Assembly (NCBI GenBank): GCA_023379465.1
Contig: JAMCTM010000035.1
Span: 1 to 33,941, forward strand
Length of the DNA: 33,941 bases
DNA from: Patescibacteria group bacterium
Lineage (GTDB): Bacteria > Patescibacteria > Microgenomatia > Levybacterales > UBA12049
Direction: 5' to 3'
Shown: positions 13,958-21,647 of the stretch, one piece after another
Numbering within the stretch: the first letter of the stretch is position 1
How the letters are laid out: every line of letters starts with the position of its first letter
Notes under the pieces: model-generated
Told to the model about the DNA's origin: nothing
Seen by the model: only the letters and a program-made list of their open reading frames with translations
The model's database searches: none
Position numbers and translations under genes: made by a program

Positions 13958-15946
13958 ATGAAATTTAAACTTATTTCCGATTTTAAACCTACAGGCGACC
14001 AACCGCAGGCTATAGAAAAGCTAACCAGGGGACTTAATGAAGGCTATAGAAACCAAGTGCTTCTAGGAGTGACCGGAAGCGGAAAAACCTTTACGATGGC
14101 TAATGTAATCGAAAAAGTGCAGAAGCCTACTCTGGTCATTTCCCACAATAAAACCTTGGCTGCGCAGCTTTACCAGGAATTCAGGGACTTTTTTCCGGAT
14201 AACGCAGTTTGTTATTTCGTTTCGTACTATGATTTTTATCAACCCGAAGCATATATTCCCCAAAGCGATACATATATAGAAAAAGAGGTGGAAATAAACG
14301 AAGAAATAGACAAACTAAGGCTCGCCGCAACCACTAACCTTTTGACAAGAAAGGATGTAATCGTCGTCGCGTCTGTTTCAAGTATTTATAACCTCGGCTC
14401 CCCCATTGAATACGGTAAATTTGTGATGGAATTAAAATCCGGTGTCAAGCTTGAACAAAAAGACATCTTGTTAAGACTTTCTGACCTGCAATATGAAAGA
14501 AACGATTACGCATTCCAGAGGGGAAGCTTCAGGGTAAGGGGCGAAGACATCGACCTTTTCCCCGCGTACCTTGATACGGGGATAAGGATTGCGGTTTCAA
14601 ACGGCAAAATACAAAAACTCATGGAATTCGACGCTATATCAGGCGATACGATAAGCGTATTGGATTCAACAGTTATATATCCCGCCAAACACTATATGAC
14701 AAATCCGTTGACGTATAAAGACGTTTTTCCAAAAATTAGGGAGGATCTTGCAAAAAGAGTTGAAGATCTTAAAAATAAAGGAAAAATTTTGGAGGCCCAC
14801 AGACTAAATCAGCGCACTAACTTTGACCTTGACATGATTAACCAGATAGGATATGTAAACGGGATAGAGAATTATTCCAGATATTTTGACGGGCGCAAGC
14901 CCGGTGAACCTCCCTATACCTTATTAAATTATTTTCAGGAATGCTCAAATGACTTTCTTACGATAATTGACGAATCGCACATTACCGTGCCGCAGATAAG
15001 GGGAATGTATAACGGGGACAGAGCTAGAAAAGAAACTCTGATAGAATACGGCTTCCGCCTCCCCTCGGCGCTTGATAACCGGCCATTAAGATTTGAAGAA
15101 TTTATGACAAGGATCCACAAGGCAATATATGTAAGCGCGACACCTGATGAGTACGAGTTAAGCCTCGCCGCACAGGACAACGCAGTGGCCGAGCAGCTAA
15201 TAAGGCCTACCGGCCTTGTAGACCCCAAGGTAACCGTAAAACCGACTAAAGGACAAATTGACGACTTAATAAAAGAAATTGAACAAAGAGTTTCCAAAAA
15301 ACAAAGGGTATTGGTAACAACGCTAACCAAACGAATGGCGGAAGACCTTTCTTCTTTTTTGGAGGAAAGGGGTGTCAAGGTGTCGTACCTTCATTCGGAT
15401 ATCGAAACGCTCAAAAGACAGGACGTGTTAGACAGACTTAGACAGGGAGAACACGACGTGTTGGTAGGAATTAACTTGTTAAGAGAGGGCCTTGATCTGC
15501 CGGAAGTAGCACTTGTAGCAATCCTTGACGCAGACAAAGAAGGTTTCTTAAGAAGCCGCACTTCGCTTATACAAACTATGGGAAGGGCGGCAAGAAATGT
15601 AAATTCCGAAGTTATTATGTATGCCGATACCGTAACAAAATCCATGCAGGCCGCAATCGACGAAGTAACAAGAAGAAGGAAAATCCAAATTGCCTATAAC
15701 AAAAAGCACAAGATAACTCCAAGATCTATCGAAAAATCAATCAGGGCAAAACTGATTGAACAGCGGGAAGAGGAAAACGAAGAAATAAATTATTTGTTAA
15801 CGTTAAGCAAAAAAGAAGTAATCTTGCCCGATGAAAGACAAAAACTTATAAAAAGGCTCTCCAAGGAAATGAGACAGGCCGCAAAAGATCTGGACTTTGA
15901 AACAGCAACCATATTAAGAGACCAGATAAAAATGCTTAAAAATTAA
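13958..15946 (+). CDS. uvrB: Excinuclease ABC subunit B
   Basis: 662 residues from the chosen start. The frame stays open upstream to an ATG at 13904, but those 18 residues match nothing in UvrB, and a -10 element lies inside them. Domains: P-loop GVTGSGKT at 37-44, the DNA-clamping beta-hairpin segment FVSYYDFYQPEAYIPQSD, helicase motifs IIDESHITVPQ and QTMGRAARN, and a C-terminal UVR motif (DFETATILRDQI) for UvrC binding. UvrB verifies damage and recruits UvrC in nucleotide excision repair. Its position head to head with lexA suggests SOS control. The 3' end is 2 bases from the end of yraN, on the other strand. Confidence 0.96.
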   Translation: MKFKLISDFKPTGDQPQAIEKLTRGLNEGYRNQVLLGVTGSGKTFTMANVIEKVQKPTLVISHNKTLAAQLYQEFRDFFPDNAVCYFVSYYDFYQPEAYIPQSDTYIEKEVEINEEIDKLRLAATTNLLTRKDVIVVASVSSIYNLGSPIEYGKFVMELKSGVKLEQKDILLRLSDLQYERNDYAFQRGSFRVRGEDIDLFPAYLDTGIRIAVSNGKIQKLMEFDAISGDTISVLDSTVIYPAKHYMTNPLTYKDVFPKIREDLAKRVEDLKNKGKILEAHRLNQRTNFDLDMINQIGYVNGIENYSRYFDGRKPGEPPYTLLNYFQECSNDFLTIIDESHITVPQIRGMYNGDRARKETLIEYGFRLPSALDNRPLRFEEFMTRIHKAIYVSATPDEYELSLAAQDNAVAEQLIRPTGLVDPKVTVKPTKGQIDDLIKEIEQRVSKKQRVLVTTLTKRMAEDLSSFLEERGVKVSYLHSDIETLKRQDVLDRLRQGEHDVLVGINLLREGLDLPEVALVAILDADKEGFLRSRTSLIQTMGRAARNVNSEVIMYADTVTKSMQAAIDEVTRRRKIQIAYNKKHKITPRSIEKSIRAKLIEQREEENEEINYLLTLSKKEVILPDERQKLIKRLSKEMRQAAKDLDFETATILRDQIKMLKN

Positions 15947-15948
15947 TT

Positions 15949-16313
15949 CTATGTATTTTCCACATGTTGAATTTTTTTTACATTTTTCGAACTGTTTACG
16001 TCAATCAAGCCCGCGTCAATGCGTAAAGAATCGGAGAATTCAATGCGCAAAAATTTGTAAAAATCCGAAGTTCTGATAAGCTTCCGCAGTTTATGATATG
16101 AGATTGCCTGAGCCGCTCCATTATAAATATAAAGAGAGTTTGTCCTTGTTCTAACTTCGATATAAATCAAGGTTTTATTTTTTTTTCGGCGATCAAATCT
16201 ATTTCTCCATAACCTCTGCAAAAACTTTTGTCGATTATCTTGTAACCCTTTTTAACGAGGTATTTTGCGGCTAGTCCTTCCCCAAATCCGGCAGGGGGAT
16301 TTGGAATAAACAT
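15949..16313 (-). pseudogene. yraN: YraN/UPF0102 nuclease-like protein, interrupted by a frameshift at an A9 run
   Basis: The ATG at 16311-16313 overlaps the rplS stop (TGATG) and opens a frame reading FGEGLAAKYLVKKGYKII and GYGEIDLIAEKK, the N-terminal half of YraN. That frame stops at 16167-16169. The rest of the family signature (NKTLIYIEVRTRTN, then YHKLRKLI and LRIDAGLIDVN) lies in another frame, readable from the A9 run (16178-16186) to the stop at 15949. Joined at the run (one A more or two fewer) the product is about 121 residues, the normal length, and rejoins GEIDLIA to IYIEVRTR exactly as in intact homologues. It may be a sequencing indel, a recent mutation, or a gene expressed by slippage. 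YraN is a restriction-endonuclease-like family of unclear role. Confidence 0.8.
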
Positions 16314-16600
16314 CAGTTATTGGCTTTTTTTCTTAAATAATAAAGCTTGGATCTTCTTACCTTATTTTTTGAATGCGCCTTAACTACTGTTTTTTCAATA
16401 TTCGGAGAATTTACCGGAAATATTTTTTCAACCGCCACATCACCAACCAGTTTTCTTACTGTAAACATCTTGTTTTCTCCGCGCCCCGAAATTCCCAATA
16501 CAACCCCCTCGAAAATCTGAGTCCTTGTTTTTTCACCCTCCTGGATTTTCTGATAAACTTTTAAAATGTCTCCGGGTACAAAATCAATTCCTGAAATCAT
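16313..16600 (-). CDS. rplS: Large ribosomal subunit protein bL19
   Basis: 95 residues. The sequence follows L19 closely: FVPGDILKVYQKI, RTQIFEGVVLGISGRGENKMFTVRK, VAVEKIFPVNSPNIEKTVV, and the basic end KVRRSKLYYLRKK. L19 sits at the 30S-50S interface. Typical L19 is 110-120 residues; here the N-terminal helix of about 15 residues is missing. A perfect TATAAT lies 8 bases before the ATG, and no upstream in-frame extension has a better start, so the short form seems genuine and leaderless. The stop overlaps the yraN start by one base, matching the common rplS-yraN gene order. Confidence 0.95.
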   Translation of the reverse strand: MISGIDFVPGDILKVYQKIQEGEKTRTQIFEGVVLGISGRGENKMFTVRKLVGDVAVEKIFPVNSPNIEKTVVKAHSKNKVRRSKLYYLRKKANN

Positions 16601-16608
16601 AGATTAGT

Positions 16609-16637
16609 ATTATATCTTAAAAAATGCCTCTACTCAA
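16609..16637 (-). promoter_or_regulatory. rplS promoter
   Basis: On the minus strand TTGAGT (16632-16637), 17-base spacer, TATAAT (16609-16614), ending 8 bases before the rplS ATG. The -35 overlaps the last codons of pyrG. This is a strong match and predicts a leaderless rplS-yraN message. Confidence 0.7.
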
Positions 16638-18306
16638 TACTTTTGTTCGAAGAACAGGCTTTGATAAATTCCATAAAAATCGGGTGCGGCCTCAGCGGTC
16701 TGCTCTTGTACTCCGGATGGCCCTGAGTACCAAAATAAAATGGATGGACAGTTTTTGGGAGTTCTACAATTTCAGCAAGATTTTCCTTTACCGACCTTGC
16801 GCTTATTACAAGCCCCGCTTTTTCAAAATCTTTTGCAAAGTCGTCGTTAAACTCGTACCTATGTCTGTGCCTTTCACTGGTTATTAAATTCTTTTTATCC
16901 TTAAAAGAGTCATATTTTCTGTATATTTCGTAAGCCCTTGTTCCCTTCTTTATTTTTGCATCCCATCCGCCTAAACGCATCGTGCCTCCATAAGCCCTTA
17001 GCTTTACGAGTTCTTTCTGATCCGGAATAAAATGTATTACCTGGTGTTTTGATTTTTTGTTATTTTCTTCGGTGTTTGCATCTTTGAAACCCAACACGTC
17101 TCTTGCAAAAGCAATAGTTGCAAGCTGCATTCCGTAACAAAGGCCTAGATATGGAATTTTATTCTTTCTTGCGTAAGATGCCGCTTCGATCATTCCCTCG
17201 GATCCCCTTTTACCCCATCCGATAGGAACAATTAACCCTCTAGGTCTTCCTATCAATTTTTCCGCCCCTTCTTTTTCAACTGCTTCCGCATCCACCCAAC
17301 GGGTTTTTACGCGAAAGCCCTGTTTCCAGCTAGCATGATCCAATGCATCAAACAAAGCTGCATACGAATCTTTAAGCTGGTAATCTCCTGTGCCGAAATA
17401 TTTCCCGACGATTGCAATTTCAATTTCTTTTTTGACATTTTTTGTGCTTTCGACAAATTTTATCCAATCCTTTAGCTTAGGCGGCCTTACTTTAAGACCT
17501 AATTTTTGCAGAATTTTTTCATCCAACTTTTGCTCCTGCAAAACCAGCGGAATTTCATAAACCGACGGCAAATCGGGACTTGAGATCACATCATCTTTGT
17601 GCATATTGCAAAAAAGAGCTAGCCTGTCTTTGCGCCTTCTGTCGAGCTTTTTTTCGCCCCTTGCTATAATAAAATCCGGCTGTATTCCCAAAGAGTTTAA
17701 TGTTTTTACGGAAAGTTGTGTCGGTTTTGTTTTAGGTTCACCCAAATGTCCAGGAGTCGGAACATAGCTAACATGAATATGCAAAACCTTTCCGGGGTTT
17801 TTAAGGGTCATAATCCTTGCAGCCTCGTAATAGAACATATTCTGATACTCCCCCGCAGTTCCGCCAAGCTCTATCATTACGATATCCGCATTTCTCTTTT
17901 CTCCCAAAGAAATAATCCTGCTAGTAATTTCATCTGTTATATATGGGATTGCCTCAACGTCCTCACCGTCGTATTCAAAACGTCTTTCCCTGTCGATAAC
18001 GGCTTTGTATATTCCCCCCATTGTCACAAAGTTATCCCTCCCCATATCCTCATTTAAAAACTTTTCGTAAGTTCCTATATCCATATCTGTTTCGGTTCCG
18101 TCTTCGCAAAGGAAGGGATCTCCGTGTTCTATAGGATTAATTGTACCTGCATCCAGATTAAGGTAATTTTCAAACTTTATTGGGGCAACTTTATAGCCCG
18201 AGGATTTTAATAAAAGTGCGATAGAAGCCGACGTAGTACCCTTCCCGATACCTGAGATAACGCCTCCTGAAATAAAAATGTACTTTATAGATTTACTAGT
18301 GGGCAC
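16630..18306 (-). CDS. pyrG: CTP synthase (glutamine-hydrolysing), divergent
   Basis: 558 residues, starting at GTG. The N-terminal synthetase domain has the P-loop GGVISGIGKGTTS (14-26), the UTP/metal motif TETDMDIGTYEKF and IELGGTAGEYQN. The C-terminal glutaminase has the nucleophile Cys in LGLCYGMQLA, TMRLGG, ERHRHRYEFN and the HPE of TQGHPEYKSRP. It makes CTP from UTP, ATP and glutamine. Equivalents of E. coli Lys40, Asp72 and Glu140 are kept, but Asp147-Ile-Glu149 reads Glu-Tyr-Gln, and the glutaminase PGGFG loop reads PIGWG. The promoter is TTGACG-17-TATAGT, with the -10 only 5 bases from the GTG. Confidence 0.94.
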   Translation of the reverse strand: MPTSKSIKYIFISGGVISGIGKGTTSASIALLLKSSGYKVAPIKFENYLNLDAGTINPIEHGDPFLCEDGTETDMDIGTYEKFLNEDMGRDNFVTMGGIYKAVIDRERRFEYDGEDVEAIPYITDEITSRIISLGEKRNADIVMIELGGTAGEYQNMFYYEAARIMTLKNPGKVLHIHVSYVPTPGHLGEPKTKPTQLSVKTLNSLGIQPDFIIARGEKKLDRRRKDRLALFCNMHKDDVISSPDLPSVYEIPLVLQEQKLDEKILQKLGLKVRPPKLKDWIKFVESTKNVKKEIEIAIVGKYFGTGDYQLKDSYAALFDALDHASWKQGFRVKTRWVDAEAVEKEGAEKLIGRPRGLIVPIGWGKRGSEGMIEAASYARKNKIPYLGLCYGMQLATIAFARDVLGFKDANTEENNKKSKHQVIHFIPDQKELVKLRAYGGTMRLGGWDAKIKKGTRAYEIYRKYDSFKDKKNLITSERHRHRYEFNDDFAKDFEKAGLVISARSVKENLAEIVELPKTVHPFYFGTQGHPEYKSRPLRPHPIFMEFIKACSSNKSIE

Positions 18307-18311
18307 AATTT

Positions 18312-18340
18312 ACTATATCAAACTTTTAAAAAATCGTCAA
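18312..18340 (-). promoter_or_regulatory. pyrG promoter
   Basis: On the minus strand TTGACG (18335-18340), 17-base spacer, TATAGT (18312-18317). The GTG start follows after 5 bases, which would make it a leaderless or near-leaderless GTG start. Confidence 0.6.
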
Positions 18341-18395
18341 CCAGATAACTTCAAATTTCTCCGAAGACATATAATATAAAAATTTTAAAAAGATC

Positions 18396-18752
18396 TTACT
18401 CTTTGTTTGTAATTCTATTCACTCTATGGATAATAATTTCTTTAAGCAACTTATCAGGAATCGGATTATCATAAGGTATTCTTATTGCGCCGGAGGAAAA
18501 TTTATAACCTAATTTAGAAATTTTCTCTTTAAAAACCTCAATTTCCTCTCCGCCATATGGATAAATTCCAATATGTTTTGTATGTGCATTAAACCCCAGG
18601 AATGACTCACCTTTATATTTGAGAGTCGGCATGCCATAGGAAATTACTTCTTGTGCGCCCGGGACTACCTGTTTTGCAATTTTCCTGATCCTATCAAGCT
18701 GTTTACTTTTTGGAGCGTCCACTTTCTTAAAATACTCATCGATTACGGTCAT
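18396..18752 (-). CDS. DUF1801 (YdhG-like) domain protein
   Basis: 118 residues covering one DUF1801 domain: the N-terminal helix YFKKVDAPKSKQLDRIRKIAKQ, then VISYGMPTLKYKGESFLGFNAHTKHIGIYP, and the end SSGAIRIPYDNPIPDKLLKEII. The SYGMPT, F-x-A-x-KxHIG-YP and GAIRIP phrases are diagnostic. Members such as Bacillus YdhG have been linked to iron handling and share a frataxin-like fold, but the role in most bacteria is unknown. Small, soluble, single gene between tRNA-Gly and pyrG; no clear promoter or Shine-Dalgarno. Confidence 0.88.
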   Translation of the reverse strand: MTVIDEYFKKVDAPKSKQLDRIRKIAKQVVPGAQEVISYGMPTLKYKGESFLGFNAHTKHIGIYPYGGEEIEVFKEKISKLGYKFSSGAIRIPYDNPIPDKLLKEIIIHRVNRITNKE

Positions 18753-18825
18753 AAAAGCACAATGACAAATTAATTAATAGTTGCACAGAACCTAGCACGT
18801 CGGTTAAAACCTTATATTTGTTTAG

Positions 18826-18896
18826 AGCGGGATACGAGAATCGAACTCGCATCTCTACCTTGGGAAGGTAGCATACTGCCACTGTACTAATCCCGC
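18826..18896 (-). tRNA. tRNA-Gly (anticodon CCC)
   Basis: On the minus strand a 7-bp acceptor stem GCGGGAT/ATCCCGC, D arm, anticodon stem CTACC/GGTAG with loop TTCCCAA (anticodon CCC, reads GGG), and T arm with TTCGATT. The discriminator base is T, as expected for bacterial tRNA-Gly. The 3' CCA is not encoded and must be added by CCA-adding enzyme. Confidence 0.93.
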
Positions 18897-18924
18897 AGTT
18901 AATTTATCTATTCCACTAAAAATA

Positions 18925-18946
18925 TTTTAGCATTTTAACGCTAAAA
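18925..18946 (-). terminator. AT-rich hairpin, probable terminator of the LysM gene
   Basis: TTTTAGC and GCTAAAA form a 7-bp stem around an 8-base loop, followed on the minus strand by TATTTTT. It lies about 25 bases past the LysM stop and before tRNA-Gly. Stem is A/T-rich, so its efficiency is uncertain. Confidence 0.5.
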
Positions 18947-18971
18947 AGTTATACAGCAAAATAAGCTTAAA

Positions 18972-19571
18972 CTACCTTGGGATTTTAAATACGTTACCTG
19001 GGAAAATTAGGTCGGGATTTGTAAGATTGTTTGCTTTTGAAATTTCCGTCCACTTAAATCCGTCTCCATAAGCCCTTACCGCTATATCCCATAAATTATC
19101 ACCCTTTACTACGGTATAGGTATCTCCTTTTATCGCTTCCATAGAAGGTACCTGATTTGCAGTTGCGACAACTATTGGTTTTACGTCCGGGACTTTAAGT
19201 ACGGTTCCCACAAATATTAAACCGGGATTTTCTAAATTATTGGCTTTTGCCAAATCAACCCAATTGTAACCGGAACCGTAAAGTTTTTGGGCAATCGACC
19301 AAAGATCATCCCCCTCTTTAACGGTATATGTGCTGGGCCTTGCCGGCGTTGTTGTTTGTGTTTGCTGCGTGGAAGTCGAACCCGTCTGTTGTGTTGTCGG
19401 AGTTTTTGACTTAAAGAAAGAAAAAACTAAAATCAAGGCAATGATAACTACAACAGCACCTAAAAAAAGACTTGTGTAAGACTCCCCCCATTTTATCTGT
19501 GACAGAAAACCCTCAGCTTTTTTTACCGAATCTTTTACAGTATCGTTTTTAACCGATGCTTTTCTTGGCAT
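18972..19571 (-). CDS. Membrane-anchored protein with two LysM domains
   Basis: 199 residues. A basic, soluble N-terminus is followed by one membrane helix at about 35-53 (LFLGAVVVIIALILVFSF), a Thr/Gln/Ser-rich linker (54-80), and two LysM repeats, the first beginning STYTVKEGDDLWSIAQKLYG and the second DTYTVVKGDNLWDIAVRAYG. LysM binds N-acetylglucosamine in peptidoglycan, so this probably ties the membrane to the wall from outside. No catalytic domain is present. It has a strong Shine-Dalgarno (AAAGGAGGA) 4-5 bases from the ATG, unlike most genes here, and an unusually long 130-base leader behind tRNA-Asp. Confidence 0.9.
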   Translation of the reverse strand: MPRKASVKNDTVKDSVKKAEGFLSQIKWGESYTSLFLGAVVVIIALILVFSFFKSKTPTTQQTGSTSTQQTQTTTPARPSTYTVKEGDDLWSIAQKLYGSGYNWVDLAKANNLENPGLIFVGTVLKVPDVKPIVVATANQVPSMEAIKGDTYTVVKGDNLWDIAVRAYGDGFKWTEISKANNLTNPDLIFPGNVFKIPR

Positions 19572-19701
19572 AAATTCCTCCTTTCCAGGCAGAAATAAAA
19601 AATATGGGCAGGGGATTAAAAGTTTGCGGGCAAGCCTTATTGCTATCCAATTTAAAAATCCGTCTTGCCTCCTTCCTAAAGTATTAAACTTTTAAGAAGG
19701 G
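19572..19701 (-). other. Structured leader between tRNA-Asp and the LysM gene
   Basis: 130 bases without a recognised gene. On the minus strand: a 10-bp hairpin (arms 19691-19700 and 19671-19680) directly after the tRNA; a second inverted repeat GGCAAG/CTTGCC (19664-19669 and 19629-19634); a purine-rich AGGAAGGAGG near 19670 with no ATG, GTG or TTG at proper spacing; then the real Shine-Dalgarno of the LysM gene. No known riboswitch consensus is recognisable to me. Confidence 0.4.
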
Positions 19702-19776
19702 CGGGGTGAACGGGACTCGAACCCGCGACCTCTTCCGTGACAGGGAAGCGCTCTAACCAAACTGAGCTACCACCCC
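19702..19776 (-). tRNA. tRNA-Asp (anticodon GTC)
   Basis: On the minus strand acceptor GGGGTGG/TCACCCC, D arm AGCTCAGTTTGGTTAGAGC, anticodon stem CTTCC/GGAAG with loop CTGTCAC (anticodon GTC), T arm GCGGG-TTCGAGT-CCCGT. Discriminator G fits tRNA-Asp. CCA is not encoded. A TTGAAT-17-TAGAGT promoter-like pair lies just upstream. Confidence 0.95.
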
Positions 19777-19826
19777 AAACTCTATGGTATCCTAACAAAT
19801 TATTCAAACCTAGTCAATGCTTAAAC

Positions 19827-19855
19827 TTGTACTTAATTTTACTTAATGTTATGAT
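19827..19855 (+). promoter_or_regulatory. polX promoter
   Basis: TTGTAC at 19827-19832, 17-base spacer, TATGAT at 19850-19855 with a TG-T extension. It ends 9 bases before the ATG at 19865, so the transcript would have at most a 2-3 base leader. Confidence 0.6.
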
Positions 19856-19864
19856 TTTTTTGCC

Positions 19865-21628
19865 ATGAGTAATCAAGAAGTTGCAAAGCTATTTAAAGAC
19901 ATAGCGGACGCGTACACCATAAAGGATGAAAAAAAATTCCATTTCCAGATTGTTGCCTACCAGAGGGCTGCGGACACAATCTCCAATCTGACGGGAGAAT
20001 TATCGGATTACTACAAGGAAGATAATCTAAAAAATCTACCAGGCATAGGAAATACAATCAAATCACATATTATAGACCTGTTTAAAAAAGGAAAAGTTGC
20101 CCATTTCGATTGGGTTTTGAAAGATATTCCCGAATCGGTTTTCGTTCTTACCGAAATTCCTTCGTTTGGACCTAAAAAAGCCTACAAACTGGTAAAAGAA
20201 TTCAAGTTAAATAATCCCGGTACGGTAATCGATGATCTAGAAAAGGTTGCGGAGGCGGGAAGAATTGCGAAGCTTGAAGGCTTTGGCAATAAATCCCAAT
20301 CGGACATTTTAAGGGCAATTTCGGAGTATAGGCTCGGGAAAGGAAAAACAACAAGAATGATACTCCCCTACGCTTTCGAAGTTTCCCAAAAATTGATAGA
20401 TTATCTAAAAAAATGCCCTGAGGTTAAAAAAGTTGAAGCCCTTGGAAGTCTTAGAAGGCGCTCCCCAACCGTCGGAGACGTTGACATAGCTATTTCCACA
20501 GACAATCCTAAAAAAGTAATAGAGTATTTCGTTTCATACCCCAACAAAGAAAGAATAATCGAAAAAGGCGAAGTTTCGGCTTCAATCTTGGTTTCGGGAG
20601 GAAGACAAATTGACCTCCTAATCCAACCTGAAGAAAGTTTCGGGTCATTGTTACAACACTTTACAGGAAGCAAAAACCACAACGTTCATCTGAGGGAGCT
20701 TGCTTTGAAAAAGGGGCTCTCCTTGTCTGAATACGGAATAAAAAATTTGAAAACTAAAAAATCACAGAAATATTCGGAAGAAGAAAGCTTTTATAAAGCC
20801 ATCGGACTTGACTGGATTCCGCCGGAACTACGCGAGGACAAAGGCGAAATAGAACTTGCAGAAAAACTTAAACTCCCTAAACTTGTTGAGCTTAGCGATA
20901 TCAAGGGAGACTTGCATATACATTCAAATTTTCCTATAGAACCAAGCCACGACTTGGGAAAAAGCCCGATGGAGGAAATGATAGATAAAGCAGGTCAGCT
21001 TAACTATGAATATATCGGCTTTGCCGAACATAACCCTAGCCAATCAAAACACTCCAATCAAAAAATATACGAACTTATTGCTAAACGTAATGAAAAAATT
21101 GAACAACTTAAATCACACAACAAAAATGTTCGAATATTTAAATTACTCGAAACAGACATATTACCGAACGGTAATCTTGCAATCGACAAAAAATCATTAA
21201 ACATCCTTGACGCTTCGATCGTATCAATTCACAGCGTATTCTCTATGGACAAGGAAGAAATGACAAAGCGGGTTTTAGAAGGGCTTTCTCATCCCAAAGC
21301 AAAAATTCTTGCCCATCCTACAGGAAAACTCTTAAATGTCAGGCCGGGTTACGACCTTATATGGGACAAGATCTTTGATTTCTGCAAAAAAAACAATAAA
21401 GCACTGGAAATAAACAGCTGGCCGCAACGGTTAGACTTATCAGATATTATGATAAAAATGGCTGTTGAAGCAGGAGTAAAGATGGTAATAAATACTGACA
21501 GTCACGATGTTAGTCATATGGAATTGCAAAAATACGGGGTTTTTATGGCGCGGCGAGGATGGGCGACTAATAATGACATACTTAACACATTGGAGTATAA
21601 TAAATTCTCTGAATGGCTGAGAAATTAA
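19865..21628 (+). CDS. polX: Family X DNA polymerase with C-terminal PHP domain (PolX)
   Basis: 587 residues in the bacterial/archaeal PolX layout. An N-terminal helix-hairpin-helix part (LPGIGNTIKSHI, IPSFGPKKAYKL, LEGFGNKSQSDI) precedes the nucleotidyltransferase active site GSLRRRSPTVGDVDI (Asp205, Asp207) and the third carboxylate Asp250 (QIDLLI). The PHP domain starts at about 347 (GDLHIHS, His351/His353) and includes NTDSHDVSHM and WATNNDIL. PolX fills short gaps in base excision repair; the PHP domain gives 3'-5' exonuclease activity in studied homologues. All metal residues look intact. It leads a long + strand run; lemA follows after 19 bases. Confidence 0.95.
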   Translation: MSNQEVAKLFKDIADAYTIKDEKKFHFQIVAYQRAADTISNLTGELSDYYKEDNLKNLPGIGNTIKSHIIDLFKKGKVAHFDWVLKDIPESVFVLTEIPSFGPKKAYKLVKEFKLNNPGTVIDDLEKVAEAGRIAKLEGFGNKSQSDILRAISEYRLGKGKTTRMILPYAFEVSQKLIDYLKKCPEVKKVEALGSLRRRSPTVGDVDIAISTDNPKKVIEYFVSYPNKERIIEKGEVSASILVSGGRQIDLLIQPEESFGSLLQHFTGSKNHNVHLRELALKKGLSLSEYGIKNLKTKKSQKYSEEESFYKAIGLDWIPPELREDKGEIELAEKLKLPKLVELSDIKGDLHIHSNFPIEPSHDLGKSPMEEMIDKAGQLNYEYIGFAEHNPSQSKHSNQKIYELIAKRNEKIEQLKSHNKNVRIFKLLETDILPNGNLAIDKKSLNILDASIVSIHSVFSMDKEEMTKRVLEGLSHPKAKILAHPTGKLLNVRPGYDLIWDKIFDFCKKNNKALEINSWPQRLDLSDIMIKMAVEAGVKMVINTDSHDVSHMELQKYGVFMARRGWATNNDILNTLEYNKFSEWLRN

Positions 21629-21647
21629 AGAAAGGAGGTGCTACTAA

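Noticed and set aside
18314..18395. TATAAT-like sequence on the + strand between pyrG and the DUF1801 gene
   Set aside because: No + strand gene or RNA-like structure follows before pyrG sequence on the other strand ends; AT-rich spacers produce such matches by chance.
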